A stretch of 64,000 nucleotides of DNA from Rhyzopertha dominica. Its lineage: Eukaryota; Arthropoda; Insecta; Coleoptera; Bostrichidae. The stretch covers positions 10,602,001 to 10,666,000 of the forward strand of contig QCXZ01000001.1 in assembly GCA_025024175.1 (NCBI GenBank), written 5' to 3'. Made by a program: the position numbers and the translations under genes. Positions 11,640 to 25,300 of this stretch are shown piece by piece (the stretch's first letter is position 1; the number at the start of each line of letters is the position of its first letter). Below the pieces are notes generated by a model. That model worked only from the letters and a program-made list of their open reading frames with translations, searched no databases and was not told the origin of the DNA.

Positions 11640-13509
11640 ACTAGCAAACGAAAAATCTCGCTTGTATGCCTGCGATTAATCTGTTATTACATGTCTGAAT
11701 GGTTTTCTAGATTGTATTTGTACATTTGACTTTTAACCTAAAATTTTAGAAGTAAAGTCATATGTCATAGGGACTTTATCCAATAGTACAGCTATTAAAA
11801 TCCCTAAATATATCTAGGGACTTTAATACCTATTTTCAATCTACCATAATAATTTACAAAGCTATTTTTACCTGTATCCCGTACGTTCATTAATAAATCT
11901 ACCTGCAAAACATCCACAATTAAATCTCTTTAACCATTACGGTAATTTAGTTTGACTGAAAGAAGAAATATATGGAATGGCTGCACAATAGACCTTTTAT
12001 AATCTTCCTAGGGACTTTACAGTTTTATTTCCAGTGTTGTCAGACTTATGCATTATTCCTCAAATTAGGTTGTAGGGGAGGATTTTTTTAATTCGTTATG
12101 GAGAGATTTTGAACTGATAAAATTTCAAAATTACAACATTTAATTTTCCCACCGCTATTTTGCCTTAAAATGGCGAACTATTGGGGTACTGTAATATATT
12201 TAGTGACTGTAGACTCCAGAAAAATGCTATTAATCGAACCTTCGCGAAGTTTAGATAATGACCAGAAGATGGCAGTCTGGAATTTTCGATGCTAAAGTCA
12301 CTAGATAGTAGATAGATAGATTTTAGTGCAAAATAGCAGCGATAATGTTTAAATGTTTATGTAGAAGACGGGATCAAACCTATTTTGTTTCTATGGTTTT
12401 GGTTTCATCTGCCATTTTAGTGCAAAAATATGTACAATGAATTGCAGTACTGCAATATATTTAGTGACTGAATTCGATGTGGGGTATAAACAGCCCGACA
12501 GAGTGAAGTGTGGGTGTTTTGAATTCCAATGGCGATTATCGAGCGAGCGAAAGGCCTAGGGAAATAGGTGTTTTTAGTGCTATGTGTGTGCAGTATAGTG
12601 ACTTAGAGAATTAGTGGTGTTAAAACAGTAGTGTTTTGAACTAATGGTGTATAGACTTAGTGTATTTGACTCTAGTGTTTTAAATAAAAGTAGTTTAGTC
12701 AGAAATCCGCAATTTTCGAACCTCCTATTCGTATCACTATGCTTTTTTTAAAAGAGTTTGATTATTGAACAATATTTGCATTTTTGGATGTCACACTTTT
12801 ACTTACTAATGAGGAATTCGCCATTTGTAGTTCACTGAAAATTAATAATAAATAAAACCTCATTATTAATTACAATAGATACTCTATTTAGCACTTTTAA
12901 CATACGCCTTACCATAGAAAGCTTACAGGCAATACTATTCCATCCCGTTTTTTTTTTAAAGCTCGGTAGATTCATTTTCCTATCTTAAAATTTTATCACA
13001 GCACATCTAAACAGGAATTTTCGACATAGTAATGGCATATGCAACAAAAGACGATACGCAACACACAAATAAATAAATATAACATTAAAGTAAACGTTTC
13101 TGTTGCATACACGTGCGACAAACAAAATTTACACTTTGTTCAACAAATGGCACTGTCCACCAGTCTTCGTATAGTGACTAGTGATGTTTTCTTTTTCCGT
13201 AAAGTATAAATGCCACCCTAATACTACACAACGCAGAAAAACCTGCATATTGGCGGATTTTTAAGTGTTAAAAAATGAAAATTAAGTTTTTAATGACAGT
13301 CATTGACATAAATAAATCTTAAACCATTTTCTTTCAAAAAACATTCTCAAAGTGATGCTTCTAAAACGACAGAATACTCTTAAAATTCCTGTGCGAAAAG
13401 GCATTTTACAATTCTCAGCCAACAATATAACTCTAATCACCGCCATCCCGTTCAGCTAAAAATCTATAAAAAACAAGTGAATACTCTCGAAAATACTCAA
13501 AACGACGGT
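11640..13509. other. Intergenic between DUSP12 and SUCO
   Basis: No gene seen. The phrase TGCAATATATTTAGTGACTG (12450-12470) recurs in diverged form near 12190 (GTAATATATTTAGTGACTG), and 12560-12680 is rich in TAGTG words. The part nearest 13509 is probably the SUCO 3' UTR. Confidence 0.4.
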
Positions 13510-16500
13510 CTAGAATACCTTCTTGAAGATCTTCTTCAACCCCTTCCGCTCCTTTTTCGGCGTGCCCTCCCCACTCTTCGACTCCCCCAAGCCGTTAACG
13601 TTGACGTTGACGTCGAGGCTCGCCGTCTTCCTGTGGGTGTCCCGCTTCGTCCCGTTCACCTTTGGCTCCAAAGTGTGACTGACGGAACGGTTCAGTCGAG
13701 CGTCGGTGGCCGTTTTAACAAAATCAGGAACGTCGATCTTCTGGTACGTCACGGGTTCTGGAAGGGTGTGCTCGCTTTCTTCCAGGGCGACGGGCACGTC
13801 CGACTTCTCCAGCTTGTTCTGGTCGACCCAGTCGAGGTCGAGGACGCTACCGTGCATTTCGCCGATGTCCGAATGGAACGTTCTGTAGGTGTTCTCGATC
13901 TCCTCGGTTAGTGTGGTGATCGAGTTAGAACGGGTCAGTTTCTTTCTCTTGCGCTTCTTGCCGTTTCTTGGACCGTCTTCGGGGACCAAGAGATCTTCGT
14001 AAGTACCTGTAAAGGATTTTTTTTCATTAATTGAACTTTAAGCAAGTTTTATTTTTTACTGACTTAATTTGGGATTTGAAATACCAAATGTCGCTTTTTT
14101 TTAATATTCTGTGCCTAAATTTACCTATTTATGTTATAACGAATCTGTTACGAATTGGAAAAAATGTTAAAGTTCTAAAACCCTCAAACTGAGACTTAAA
14201 TAAATTTCTTACGACCACTTAAAAAAATAATATATGCAAAAGACGGCTAATTACAAGGGCTATTAAATGCTTAAACACGTTTTTCTCCTTTTCTAGTTTA
14301 TTTCTTGTTTGTCTTGCTAAGGGAAATTCTGTAAACAGATTTTAAATTTTTGCTTTTACAACCGAGAATAGGGTAGAAATATACAGGTTGTTCTATTAGT
14401 GCGTATTTCTTCAGTATCTCCGAAAGTATTAAAGATATGAAAAAAATTAATGAAGCAAAGTGAATTGGTTTCAAATTCTCTACAACATAAAATTATGTAC
14501 GCATATACAGGATGGTCCACAATAGCGCTGTCGGCACTAACTTTCTTATGTTTAATAGAACAGCCTGTGTATTATTGCATTTTGAGTTGAATTTTAATGC
14601 TAGATATTACCGTTTTTGAAATAATACTTTTTTTGACATATGAAATAAAGATTTTTTTTAAATAAGAAATTTGGCAAATGTGATTTTAACTATTAAATAT
14701 TACTGCCTGGANATTAGTTTTCATTGTGTAAAACTCATACAGGGTGTTTATTAATTGAGGGTAAGCAATGTAATTTTTAAATATTAAATATTGCTTGGAC
14801 CTAATGAATTAGAAGCTGGCAATAGAAAAAATATTTTTAATGTTTTTGTATCTTATTTTTACCTTTAAAGGTTTACCGCCAAATTCAAATATTTCGTGAT
14901 ACATCACCGTTCCTGGAGATGCACTCCGCTATTGCGCCGGATGCCCTGTTGCATGTTGCATGCTTGACACCTTTGTCGCTGTTGAACACGCGTATTTTCT
15001 GTGGTTCTGTGCCTTTGTACCTTTGTTTACGTTTTGGTTTGAGAACGGAGGACACGTAAAGTTTTGTTTTTATTTAATTAGTACGTTGTTGTTCAAACAT
15101 AGACTGTGCAAGATTATGTGAAGGGATCTTCGGACAATTTACCAAAAATTGACTTACACATGATGGACAAATTATACATGAATGGAAACTCGTGTGGCCA
15201 GATCGTTCGATTTTACGCAAATTAGGCGATTTTGCTATTTAAAGGTTGCGACTTGAATAAAATGATGTAATGGGAGCTATACATGCTGTAACTCAGGTTT
15301 AAACAAGTTTACCTACTGAGTTGTTCCAGTTTTAATATCACTTGAAATATCCTTCGGCTGCCATAAAATGAATTCTGTTTGCGATATATCCGCTGCAAGT
15401 TATAATTTTAATTTAATATATTTTACGTTTTAATATTTACAGTGGAAACGACTAACAACGAATCGCGTTTAACACATCCATTCGCGTGTAGGTTTTTATA
15501 ATTCATAATTACAATTGCGAGTTTGGAATAAAATGGCAACGCTTCTGCGACTTCGATTTCAGAAACTTCATCTTGGCCGACAGGAATGCCTGGATCAGAA
15601 AATGGCATGGCAACATCACGCAGTTACACCGCACTAAGCGCGCCAGGGAACGCTGACGTCAGAGATTCAAACTATAAATATAAACAATCTTTTTTTAAGC
15701 ATTAACTAAGCGCTTTGCAAAAAAATAAAAATATCAGGGGTCTATATTTTTTCATGTAGATTCATAATCTGCAAGAAAAAAAAAGGGGGCAACAGGCCCA
15801 TTCAATTTGCTTTATAAATTTTTTTCATATCTAATACTTTCGGAAATACAGAAGAAATACACACTAATGGAACACCCTGTATAGTTAGTAGCCTGTCAAA
15901 ATCAATAGTTAAAAAATCTTCTTGTAGTTGTTCTTTGATTAAGAACCAAATATTGTCTCAACTCACTGTATGTATATTTTTACTGACAAATTTTTGAAAA
16001 AAAAATGACATATTTCATTATTTCTAAACCCAAGTACCTTTAATTTTCAACGCCTCCTCGCTGGGACGCCTCTTCTTCTTCGGCTCAGCAGTGTGCCTGA
16101 TCACATCGACAGACTTGCGCCGCTGTACCTCACCAGCAGGTTCACTGCTCGATTGTTTATAACGGGGCGTCTTCCGAAAGTATGTCAAAATGCTGAATAG
16201 GGCTATGGTCATCAGGCAGATCCAGTAGATGAAACTGCCCCAGGTGTTGCGTTCCGTGACTAGCATGTCGACGATCTGACGCAGCNCTTTGATCTGTTCC
16301 TCGAGCTGCTGGTTCTTCTCATCCTTTTTCTTGCTCTCGGTGTTCAGCGTGAGGAGGGTCCTGTCCAGCAGGCGCTGCATCTCCTCCACTTGCTTCTTGT
16401 AACGTCTGCTGAGTTCCTCGAGGTATTGAGTCGAGAGGGACATGTTTCGTTCTAAGGCCTGTGGGTTATTAGATCAGTTGATGCAAAGCAGGGTGTAAAA

Positions 16501-19340
16501 AGTTGATTAAGACATAAACCTAAACAATCTGTATTATTTGTGGAGACTTCAATTTTTTTTTTAACTTTCCTTAATTTTTGGGAAAAGTACATTGTAATTT
16601 AAATTTATTTTGTTACTAGAATAAATCTTTTAAAAGCAGAAGATACACACTTTTTAGCTATTTTACTGCCTCAACCCAATATTACATATCCCCTTTTCTG
16701 AAATCAAGTGACAACAACCTAAAAAGTATTCTATTGAACCTCTGAATATAAAACTGACAGTTTTATATTCAAAGTACTGAACCTTGTTTAGGAATTTAGC
16801 TGAACTGTTATTTTTGAAATCTAGAAGGCTCTAACACATTGTAAGAGTGTTGTCACAGTGACAGTTTAAAAATGGCAACAGTGTTCTGTTATTCGTTTCT
16901 TCAGTCCATTGATATTATTGTAGATAGAGCTACAATATAGAAATTCATGGTTGTCACTCCAACAAGTGTATGAATGAAGCAACAAATTCAGAAATGGGCT
17001 AAATGCAAAGGTCATGTCATAATTCCTGCACATATCAAGCTGGCGCTGAACTGGCAATGGTGAAAAAAACAAGTGCTGTCAAATTATTAAAGTCTATCAC
17101 TGGGACAAATTTGGCTATATATAGAGTACGAGTAGTTCACTCAGTTTATACGTAAAAAATTCTCTAATCGGAGTAATTTGATGCAATGGAATATGTCACT
17201 GTAGCAGATTAATGTGTGCATATCAAAATTCAAACACTGCATGAAAAAACAGTTGCCGAAATTCATGGTGCATTACAAGAAGCTTGCCAGGCGTCATGTG
17301 TGGGATGTTCAATAGCAACCACAGAGGTTGAAGACCTCATACTGCTACTGACAACACATTTGCTGCTATTGTGGCTACAATAATGGAAGAAGACCGCATG
17401 GACAAACAAGCAATAGACCAATACCAAAAGACAAAAGTATTTGTCTTCTTTGTAGAAAATTTAAATACAATCATGCTAAAAGTGTCCCCTATGCAGCCCT
17501 GACATGAGTCCTCCAGATTTCGTTCTGTTCCTCCAGTGGAAAAGAAAATTTCGTGAAGTCCGATTTATTGACTTATAAGGATAAAAGCCCTGCAACAAGA
17601 TATGCGTTCCAACTGCTGAAACATCTTAACAAAAATGGCGTATTCAGCGACATTACATTACTGCCGAAGCGATGGCAACATGTTTGGATATGCCAGGGGA
17701 TTATACAGAACGACTTTATTGCAATTTTTATTAATATATGAGCTGTGTTGTGTGCAAGAAATTTGACATGACAATCTTAGACCAATTTAAAGAAAAAACA
17801 CCATTTCCAAGACAAATTCTATTCGAAAAAGTTCAGTTAGTGCTCATTTTTTTGGTATTGACAATTTTTCGTAAAATAAAAAAATCTGTAATTAATATAA
17901 TTAAAAAATGCAAAAGAAACAACACGACTTGCAACAATAAAATTTTCAATAACTAATAATTATTAATAAATTTTAAAAATTATTTAAAAAAATTAAAAAC
18001 TGATTACATCATTCATCGTTTATACAAAACTTACTATAACAGTATTGGTATTAAATATTTAATTGGAGTATAAGGGTTTTTTAACTAGAAATACTTAAAT
18101 TCCGATTTCTTATTTTAATTTGTTTTTAATTATTTTTTTTATTATTATTATTTTATTATTTTTAATTAATTTGACAAAATCTTATCTGTCAACCAGATAT
18201 CAGAGAGTTTTTCTGCTGGACAAGCACTCAGGATGGTCATCTGTGGAATCAGGAGTACCGCAGGGATCGGTATTAGGCCCTTTATTATTCCTACTTTATG
18301 TTAACGATTTACCATCAAGTATCAATTCAGACCTCACCTGTATGTTTGCAGATGACACAACTTTTTTAAACATAGGGGATGATGAGAAAAATACTACAGA
18401 GAAAACAATGAATAGTCTTGNGCAAGCACAGAACTGGTTCAGGGACAATGCAATGAAGATGAACCAAGACAAAACATTTATATTAACCATAGATACAAGA
18501 TCCAAGCCTAAGGAACAGAAATCAAACACTAAATTCCTAGGTTTAACACTAACCAGTGATCTCAGATGGAACAAACACATAGAAAACATGGAAGCCCGTC
18601 TAGGAAGAGCACTTTATTGTCTATGGATACTACATCAACAATCAACACCAGATGCTGCAAAGACTGCATATTTTGCTTATTTCCATGCTGTTGCCACTTA
18701 TGGAATTCTACTATGTGGAGCAAGTCCCCAGGCAGAGCGTATATTCTTAAAGCAGAAGAACGTGACGTGTACTGTGCAATCTCCAGTCAACCCAAAGCTG
18801 TAAATCTTATTTCACAACATCGAAAATACTTACAATTCCTAGCGTCTACATACTTGGTTGTATAGAATATGCACACCACAATATTAATAAGTACACCAAG
18901 CACGAGGAAATACACAATTTTAATACTCGTAACAGATCTCAGCTAATGCTCCCACGTCACAGAATAAATCTAACAACTGCAGCAGCTGATTACTGGGCTG
19001 CAAAACTATACAACAAACTGCCACGCAATATGAGAAATAAGTCTCCAACCCAATTAAAACTCATACTAAAGAATCATCTTATTCATCATTCTTTCTACTC
19101 CCTGGAAGAATTTCGCAGAACTCCAATACATGAAGATGAAGACAACATATAACTTCTAAGATATAGGAAGAAAAGAAGATTAAGATAATTATATAATACC
19201 TATGTATACATGTATATATTTTTTTTGCATTATGACGATAGCGTTCAAATATTTTGTTTTTGTAAGGAAGCTGAAAATAAATATTATTATTATATTATTA
19301 TATAAAAACAGTAAATTATTAACATTTATACACTTTATAC

Positions 19341-19399
<59 letters not shown>

Positions 19400-22300
19400 C
19401 CTAATAATTATAGGCCCAGCCTTCATTTACTAAAGAGACCAAGACTGGCCTAGAATTATTAAGTTGTATATTATATACATACAGTGTATAAATGTTAAAA
19501 ATTCGATATTTTTGAAAGAAGAAATAGGAATATAAAATATTTTTGTTGAAAAAATCCATTATATTATACTCCTGTTAAATGTTTGTAGCAACATTATCAA
19601 AAAAATAAAGTTTTAGATTAGATTTTTAGATTAGAAACAGTTCTTTTTTGGTAATTTTTTCTATAGGATTTAGTGGTGTATAATCAGTTCCTTAATAATT
19701 TGATCAAGTTATTAACAATTATTGAAAAATTCATTGTTGCAAGAGTTATTTTTAGTTTCTTTTACATTTTGACCATGTTTTTTGAATTGTGACTATAGAT
19801 TTTTTTTATCAAAAAGTATAAAATCAAATTAAAAAAATGAGCACTGGTAGAACTTTGAAAGTCTTTGAAAACATCTAGAAAACAAGAAAAAGGTTGATTT
19901 TTTGCATTTTTCTTCGAAATTTTAAAGTTATGTTAAAATGTGGCCAGGATGAAGTTGTTGATTTTTTTCATTATCTACAACTTTTACATTGGATATTTTT
20001 TGTTTTCACATCAACTTTCGCACACTCCTTTGACGTTTTTGTTTTTTTTTCATTTATTTGTGCCTCTTTTTCATTTTCAGCTATAGATGTTTGGATTAGA
20101 CTTTTTTCTTTGTGCGTAACAAATAAAAGTTGTTTTAATCTAATTATCACTTACTTGATACTAGTTCGCACAATACTGTAGTTCTGTGCAATTTTTCTCA
20201 TATTATAATGATATGCAACAATAAAATAAATCTGACTCATTAACTTTTTAATCAGTTTTAAAGTAAAAATCTGACATTTGCTTATTAATTAAAACTAATA
20301 GGTTTTGTTTTATTAAAAGAAACACGATTCAAGGTCCACTTCAGTTAAAAAACTGCAGAACGGTTTCCTAAATTGTTTCTTAGACAATTATTAATATATT
20401 TGGTATCAAAAGATTTATAATTTAATAATCCATCATCCAGTGAATGCCAATCTTTGACAATTATTTCAAAAATGTGTATTCATACGATTAAATTAATTGA
20501 CTCACCTTAATCCTATTCGAAAGTCTCAAAAACACGGATTCCTTCTGCACCTGCGGCAGCGTACTCGGAGTAACGCTTTGACTCGCACTTTGCCCACCGT
20601 CATTGCCCAGTTCTTGTTCGATATGATCGTCACCGCTTTCTACACTCTCCGTAACAACATCAAAGTCCGTTAAATTTTCTGTACTCCCACTTTCACTTTG
20701 ATTAACCTGCAAGGCTTCAGGAGCATCCTCCTGTGAAGACTTGACAGATTCTGTGGGTTGGATTGGTGCGTTCTCTGGATGATCGTCCTCTTGAGGGAGA
20801 ACTTTCGTGGGATAGATTGTTTCTTCTGTTGCTGGAACGTCGGTTGTTTTACTAGCTTCGGAATTGAGAGACTCGGTTGGTTTTTCGGGTTCCTGATTTG
20901 AAACTAATTCACTAGGTTCTAAGTTTGATGAGTATTGAGATGATTCGATCGTTTCCTCAGTTAGAGGGGTATTTTTGATGCTGATGTTGCTGAATTGGTG
21001 ACTGCTGTTTAGTACCACTTTCTTTTCAGATACTGCTAAGGTATTACATAAAGCTCCGAGGTATTTAGTGGGAAAAAACGCATTTAAGTAGTCCGTACAC
21101 ACAATCGAGTTGGCACCTCCACCATTTTTGAACGGAAGTCCGAAAGTTTCGCATATTCCCGAACCGCACAGAATGTTTTTGATGAAAGAGACGTCCACTA
21201 GTTTCTGCAACTCCCTCGCCTTGCAACTGAGCAACTCGTACACGCCATCGAACAAAACTTCACTGCAATTGTCGCACACGACCAAATGACTAGGGGTCAT
21301 GCACGAACTGACCGACTTGGAACGTTCGCTGTCCGTTTTGCCCGCAACTTCGACCACTGTCATGTTCGAAGTGTTCCCTTTGTTGCCCAGGGCCTCCGCG
21401 GCCTTCTTCACTATGGAAATCACGGCATCCGTGGCCGAACTGAACAGGTTCCTCGGTGCTTCTCCGTCGATGGAGTCCAGCGTTTCGTCATCGTCGTCAT
21501 CGTCAGCAGCATTGGCCTGGTTTTCCTTCTCGAGGACTTCAAATTCGGAAGTGCCGTAGACGCGGAATAGCGAGATCGGACAGAAGTGTTCACGGCCGTA
21601 GTGCGACCTTACCTCGACCTTGATGTACTTGGCGAAGAGGTGCGGATGGAGGTCGAAGCTTTGGATGTCGCGCTCGTCTTTGGCCGTGAATTGGCCGACT
21701 ATCGACCAGTCTCTTGTTGGAAACCTGAAATTACGTTTGGTTAAGGTACTCCTATATCATAGAGATCTCTTACAAATGAAAAAAACAGAAATTGGTTCAA
21801 ATGAGAAAAAGAAAAGAAAATTACTAATAAACCTTCCAAGTCTAATACTTCTTGTTATAATATTCAACCTCAGTGATTTGAACTTGACAGATGTGTTTAG
21901 TCCCCAGATTTGCAGAAAGAATAAGGAAAAAACTGACGCTTCACCTACAAATTTTCAATACCTACACAAGTTATAACAATTGACAAGTACATACCAAGAT
22001 TGAGTGAAAAAATTAATTTTGGTAATTCGATTTATATATAGTGGGAAAAAGCTACCTTTTGTTATTATAAAAATAAATGTCTATTAACAACTTTCTTTTA
22101 AATAATTTTCCCCTTCATTCTACCACACTCTAAATATAAAAAATAGTTGAAAAACCTAATTTTTATAATTATTTTGGAAGGCTGTAGTATGATATAAGAG
22201 AGCACAAAGTGCCTTCGTTAGAATTTAGCTCCAATTAACATATATTGTTCACAATTAAGATTATATGTTGTACACCCAATTTTTAAGTTTTTGCCATCAA

Positions 22301-25300
22301 CACCGTTGTTTTAAATATCCAGCAAGTTTTATACTTTCTAAAGCGTGTTTTGCTTCTCTCTTACATAATGAATTACATTTAATTTGAAACACCATAGCCA
22401 ATTCACTGCTACAATTTTTGCAAAAAATCTTCGTTTCCTACTTACAAATCCCTTTATTTAAATACTAGCTATGCCAGAAAGATTAAATTTTTAAGTTTTC
22501 CAGAAAATTCAGTCTAAAGTAATTTTTTTCCTTATATAGTTTTTTATTTAGTATAATAACTACTAAAATAACTTGAAAAACAGAAAATTTCTTTATTATT
22601 CCATAACAATATGCCTTTTATTGCTTACATAATGAATACTAGTGCCACACATCTATTTTGCTTTCAGATTAATTCAACTCATAATAAACGGCGGTAGAAA
22701 AATTACCCTGTTTCAAACATTTTCTTAAATCCGCCAAAAACTACGCAAAAGGTTCCTAATTTCCGTCATGTGCACTGTTACAGCTCCCTAGGTAACTAGG
22801 TGCTCACTGTTGTCAGTTTTATAAATGGCCAGAGAAATACAAATAATGCAATGGGAAAGAGAGGGGCGAAGGTATAAGTATAACCGTCAACGTCAATATT
22901 ACAATGTAAACATAGGAATAACCTGTAACTGTTCATCAGCAGTAGTATTCTTACAACACGGAACAAAACACTTCTTAACATAAGCCATTCTAACATTAAA
23001 AAAACAACAGATTATCCGAATACTTCGACAACATCTTGCTCCACCACTTAATCTGACAAATACGAAACTCGAAAGTTTGACCAAACTATGTAAACAAAAA
23101 CGCATGGTTAGAGTAGTTAGGGTTATTCGTTACACATGTGACACATGCAGCACATGCGAACGTGTGATGTTGTCAGCGGTACTTTACAGTTTTCTTCCTA
23201 ACGACGGCCAGAGATCGTCCTGACAGTTTCAAAATTTATCATATCGTTGTCATACGAAAGTATACAAACTAAACATTATCAAGCTTCAAGCATCGTTTAA
23301 TTCCTCATAATAAAGACATTAGTTCTAAAGCAGGTTCGATGGTTAAAGTGCTTTCGTATTTTAGCAAAAGGCCAGTGAATGCGCTTATTATATTGAACTG
23401 TTCATTATAGAATAAACTGACTGAAGGACGAATTAAGTTATTTTCACAAATACGCCTGAAGTTGACCTAGGTATCAATGTCACATTGCCAGTTTACGAGT
23501 ACATTCCTCACGGTATCGCGAAAATTTGCCCACATTGGCAACGCGACGCAGCTCAAAAAAAATGTAAACAAATATTACTTGCAATGCCGCTAGAGCACTG
23601 GCTATTATTGGTGTTTCTCGCTGGAAATAATCGCAAAAAAATGTCTTTGTGCTTCCATTTTTATGTACATTTTAAATGTAAAATGTGGGACGACCCCATT
23701 GACAATGTAAAAACGTTGCATTTTTGTATTACACCATCATATTAACAAAAAACAATGTGACCTTTTGTTTTTTTCACTGCACTTTATTTCTGACCCAGTA
23801 AATTCGGAGTAAATTTTATTAAGGAAAAAAAATGGTAAATAGGAAACTGTGTGAACATCTTTAGCATTAGGGTACAATCATTGTCTAAAATATCGTGTTA
23901 AAAAGCATGGCAATAATGGCTTCAAATTTTCACGTACGAAAACTTTCCTAAATTACAATTCTTCTTACCTGTCACTGACGGATACAGTAAAATCCTTCGG
24001 TGACGAAGAAAACAGCTCAAAGTTGGCCAGCTCGATCTTCTTCGCTTGAACGGCCTCGCACAGTTCCACTATGAACCATATCCGACTGGTACAAGTGTTC
24101 AACTTGTACTCGTCCCGCGATGGACTAAGAACAGCACTGGGACTCACAGCTTCAGGATTTGCCGCCACGATCTTGGCCCCACAATCCGGAGAGGCGTAAT
24201 TCTTCGATCTCAACTTGCCAACAGAAATCCTGCTTCCGTTCACGCTCTGTCCGTTAACGGTGGAATTCGACTGTTCCTTCTTCTTCTCGGCCTCTTCCAG
24301 TTGTTTCTGGGTCCATTCCGAGAAGGAGGGTATCTCCTCTCTAGTGAGGTTTTCTTTGGATTCGCTGCTGCTAGCTATAACTACGTCGTCAGTCTTTATC
24401 TCTGTGTTGTCAGATCTGTTGTCGTCTTCTGTCTTTTCTGGCAGGGGAACTTCGGGTTTTTGGGTTTGGTTCAATTTTTGACTGGCTGAAACGTTTTGAC
24501 TAGTTAATGTGTTTGGGATGTTTGCCATTTTTTGGAGTTCTGCGGTGGCCGTATCTTGCAAGGTGTAGATGACGGATTGACCACCATTGGTAAATCTGGA
24601 ATAGCAGTAATTTATTTTATTTTCCAACGAACAAAGTCCATTAAAGGAAAANATTCAAAATAGAAANGCAATGGAGTTACAAAATTCACTATGAAAATAA
24701 AACTTCTTGGCAATTCCTAGTAAAAGCATTAATACTATTATGGAAATTGTCAATTTTATTATTGAAATTATTATAGATTCTATAAATGTAAAAAAGGTGA
24801 ATTGTAAAGCAGTACAATGCGAGCAAATTCATTATAAAACGTAAGTGTATTTCTAGAACCGTGATAGGTAACATAAAATGATATATAATGAGAAAAGTCA
24901 TTACAAGTAATTTGACCATTAATTATCTTATACAGAAATACCAGTGAGGCATAAGTTCTTCTGCTATCTAGAGACTTAAGATTAAATTCATAACATAACA
25001 TATATCAAATCCAAAACAAGGTTCAATAACATAGATTATAAAAATTACAAACAGCAAGGAACCCAAATTAGGTCCTTGACAAACACCACTATTGCAATCA
25101 AAGAGAAAGGATTTGCAATTTTTGTACTGAACATATTCCATGCTCCTTTAGCTTAATAAGCAACAGGTTGTGGTCGACTATGTTGTGTTTTGCTTAAATC
25201 TGTATAAATTACATCAACATGTTGATCGGCCCTTTATAAAATTATGCTGTTTGTGATTAATAATATGAGTTACATGAGTAGAAATATATTTACATAAAAT

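Noticed and set aside
13477..13911. 144-codon plus-strand open frame
   Set aside because: It is the antisense shadow of the last SUCO exon, whose minus-strand reading joins in phase with five other exons.
19202..19453. 83-codon frame ending in IYIYIY repeats
   Set aside because: It is the translation of a (TA)n microsatellite.
24046..24489. 147-codon plus-strand open frame
   Set aside because: Antisense shadow of the SUCO SUN-domain exon.
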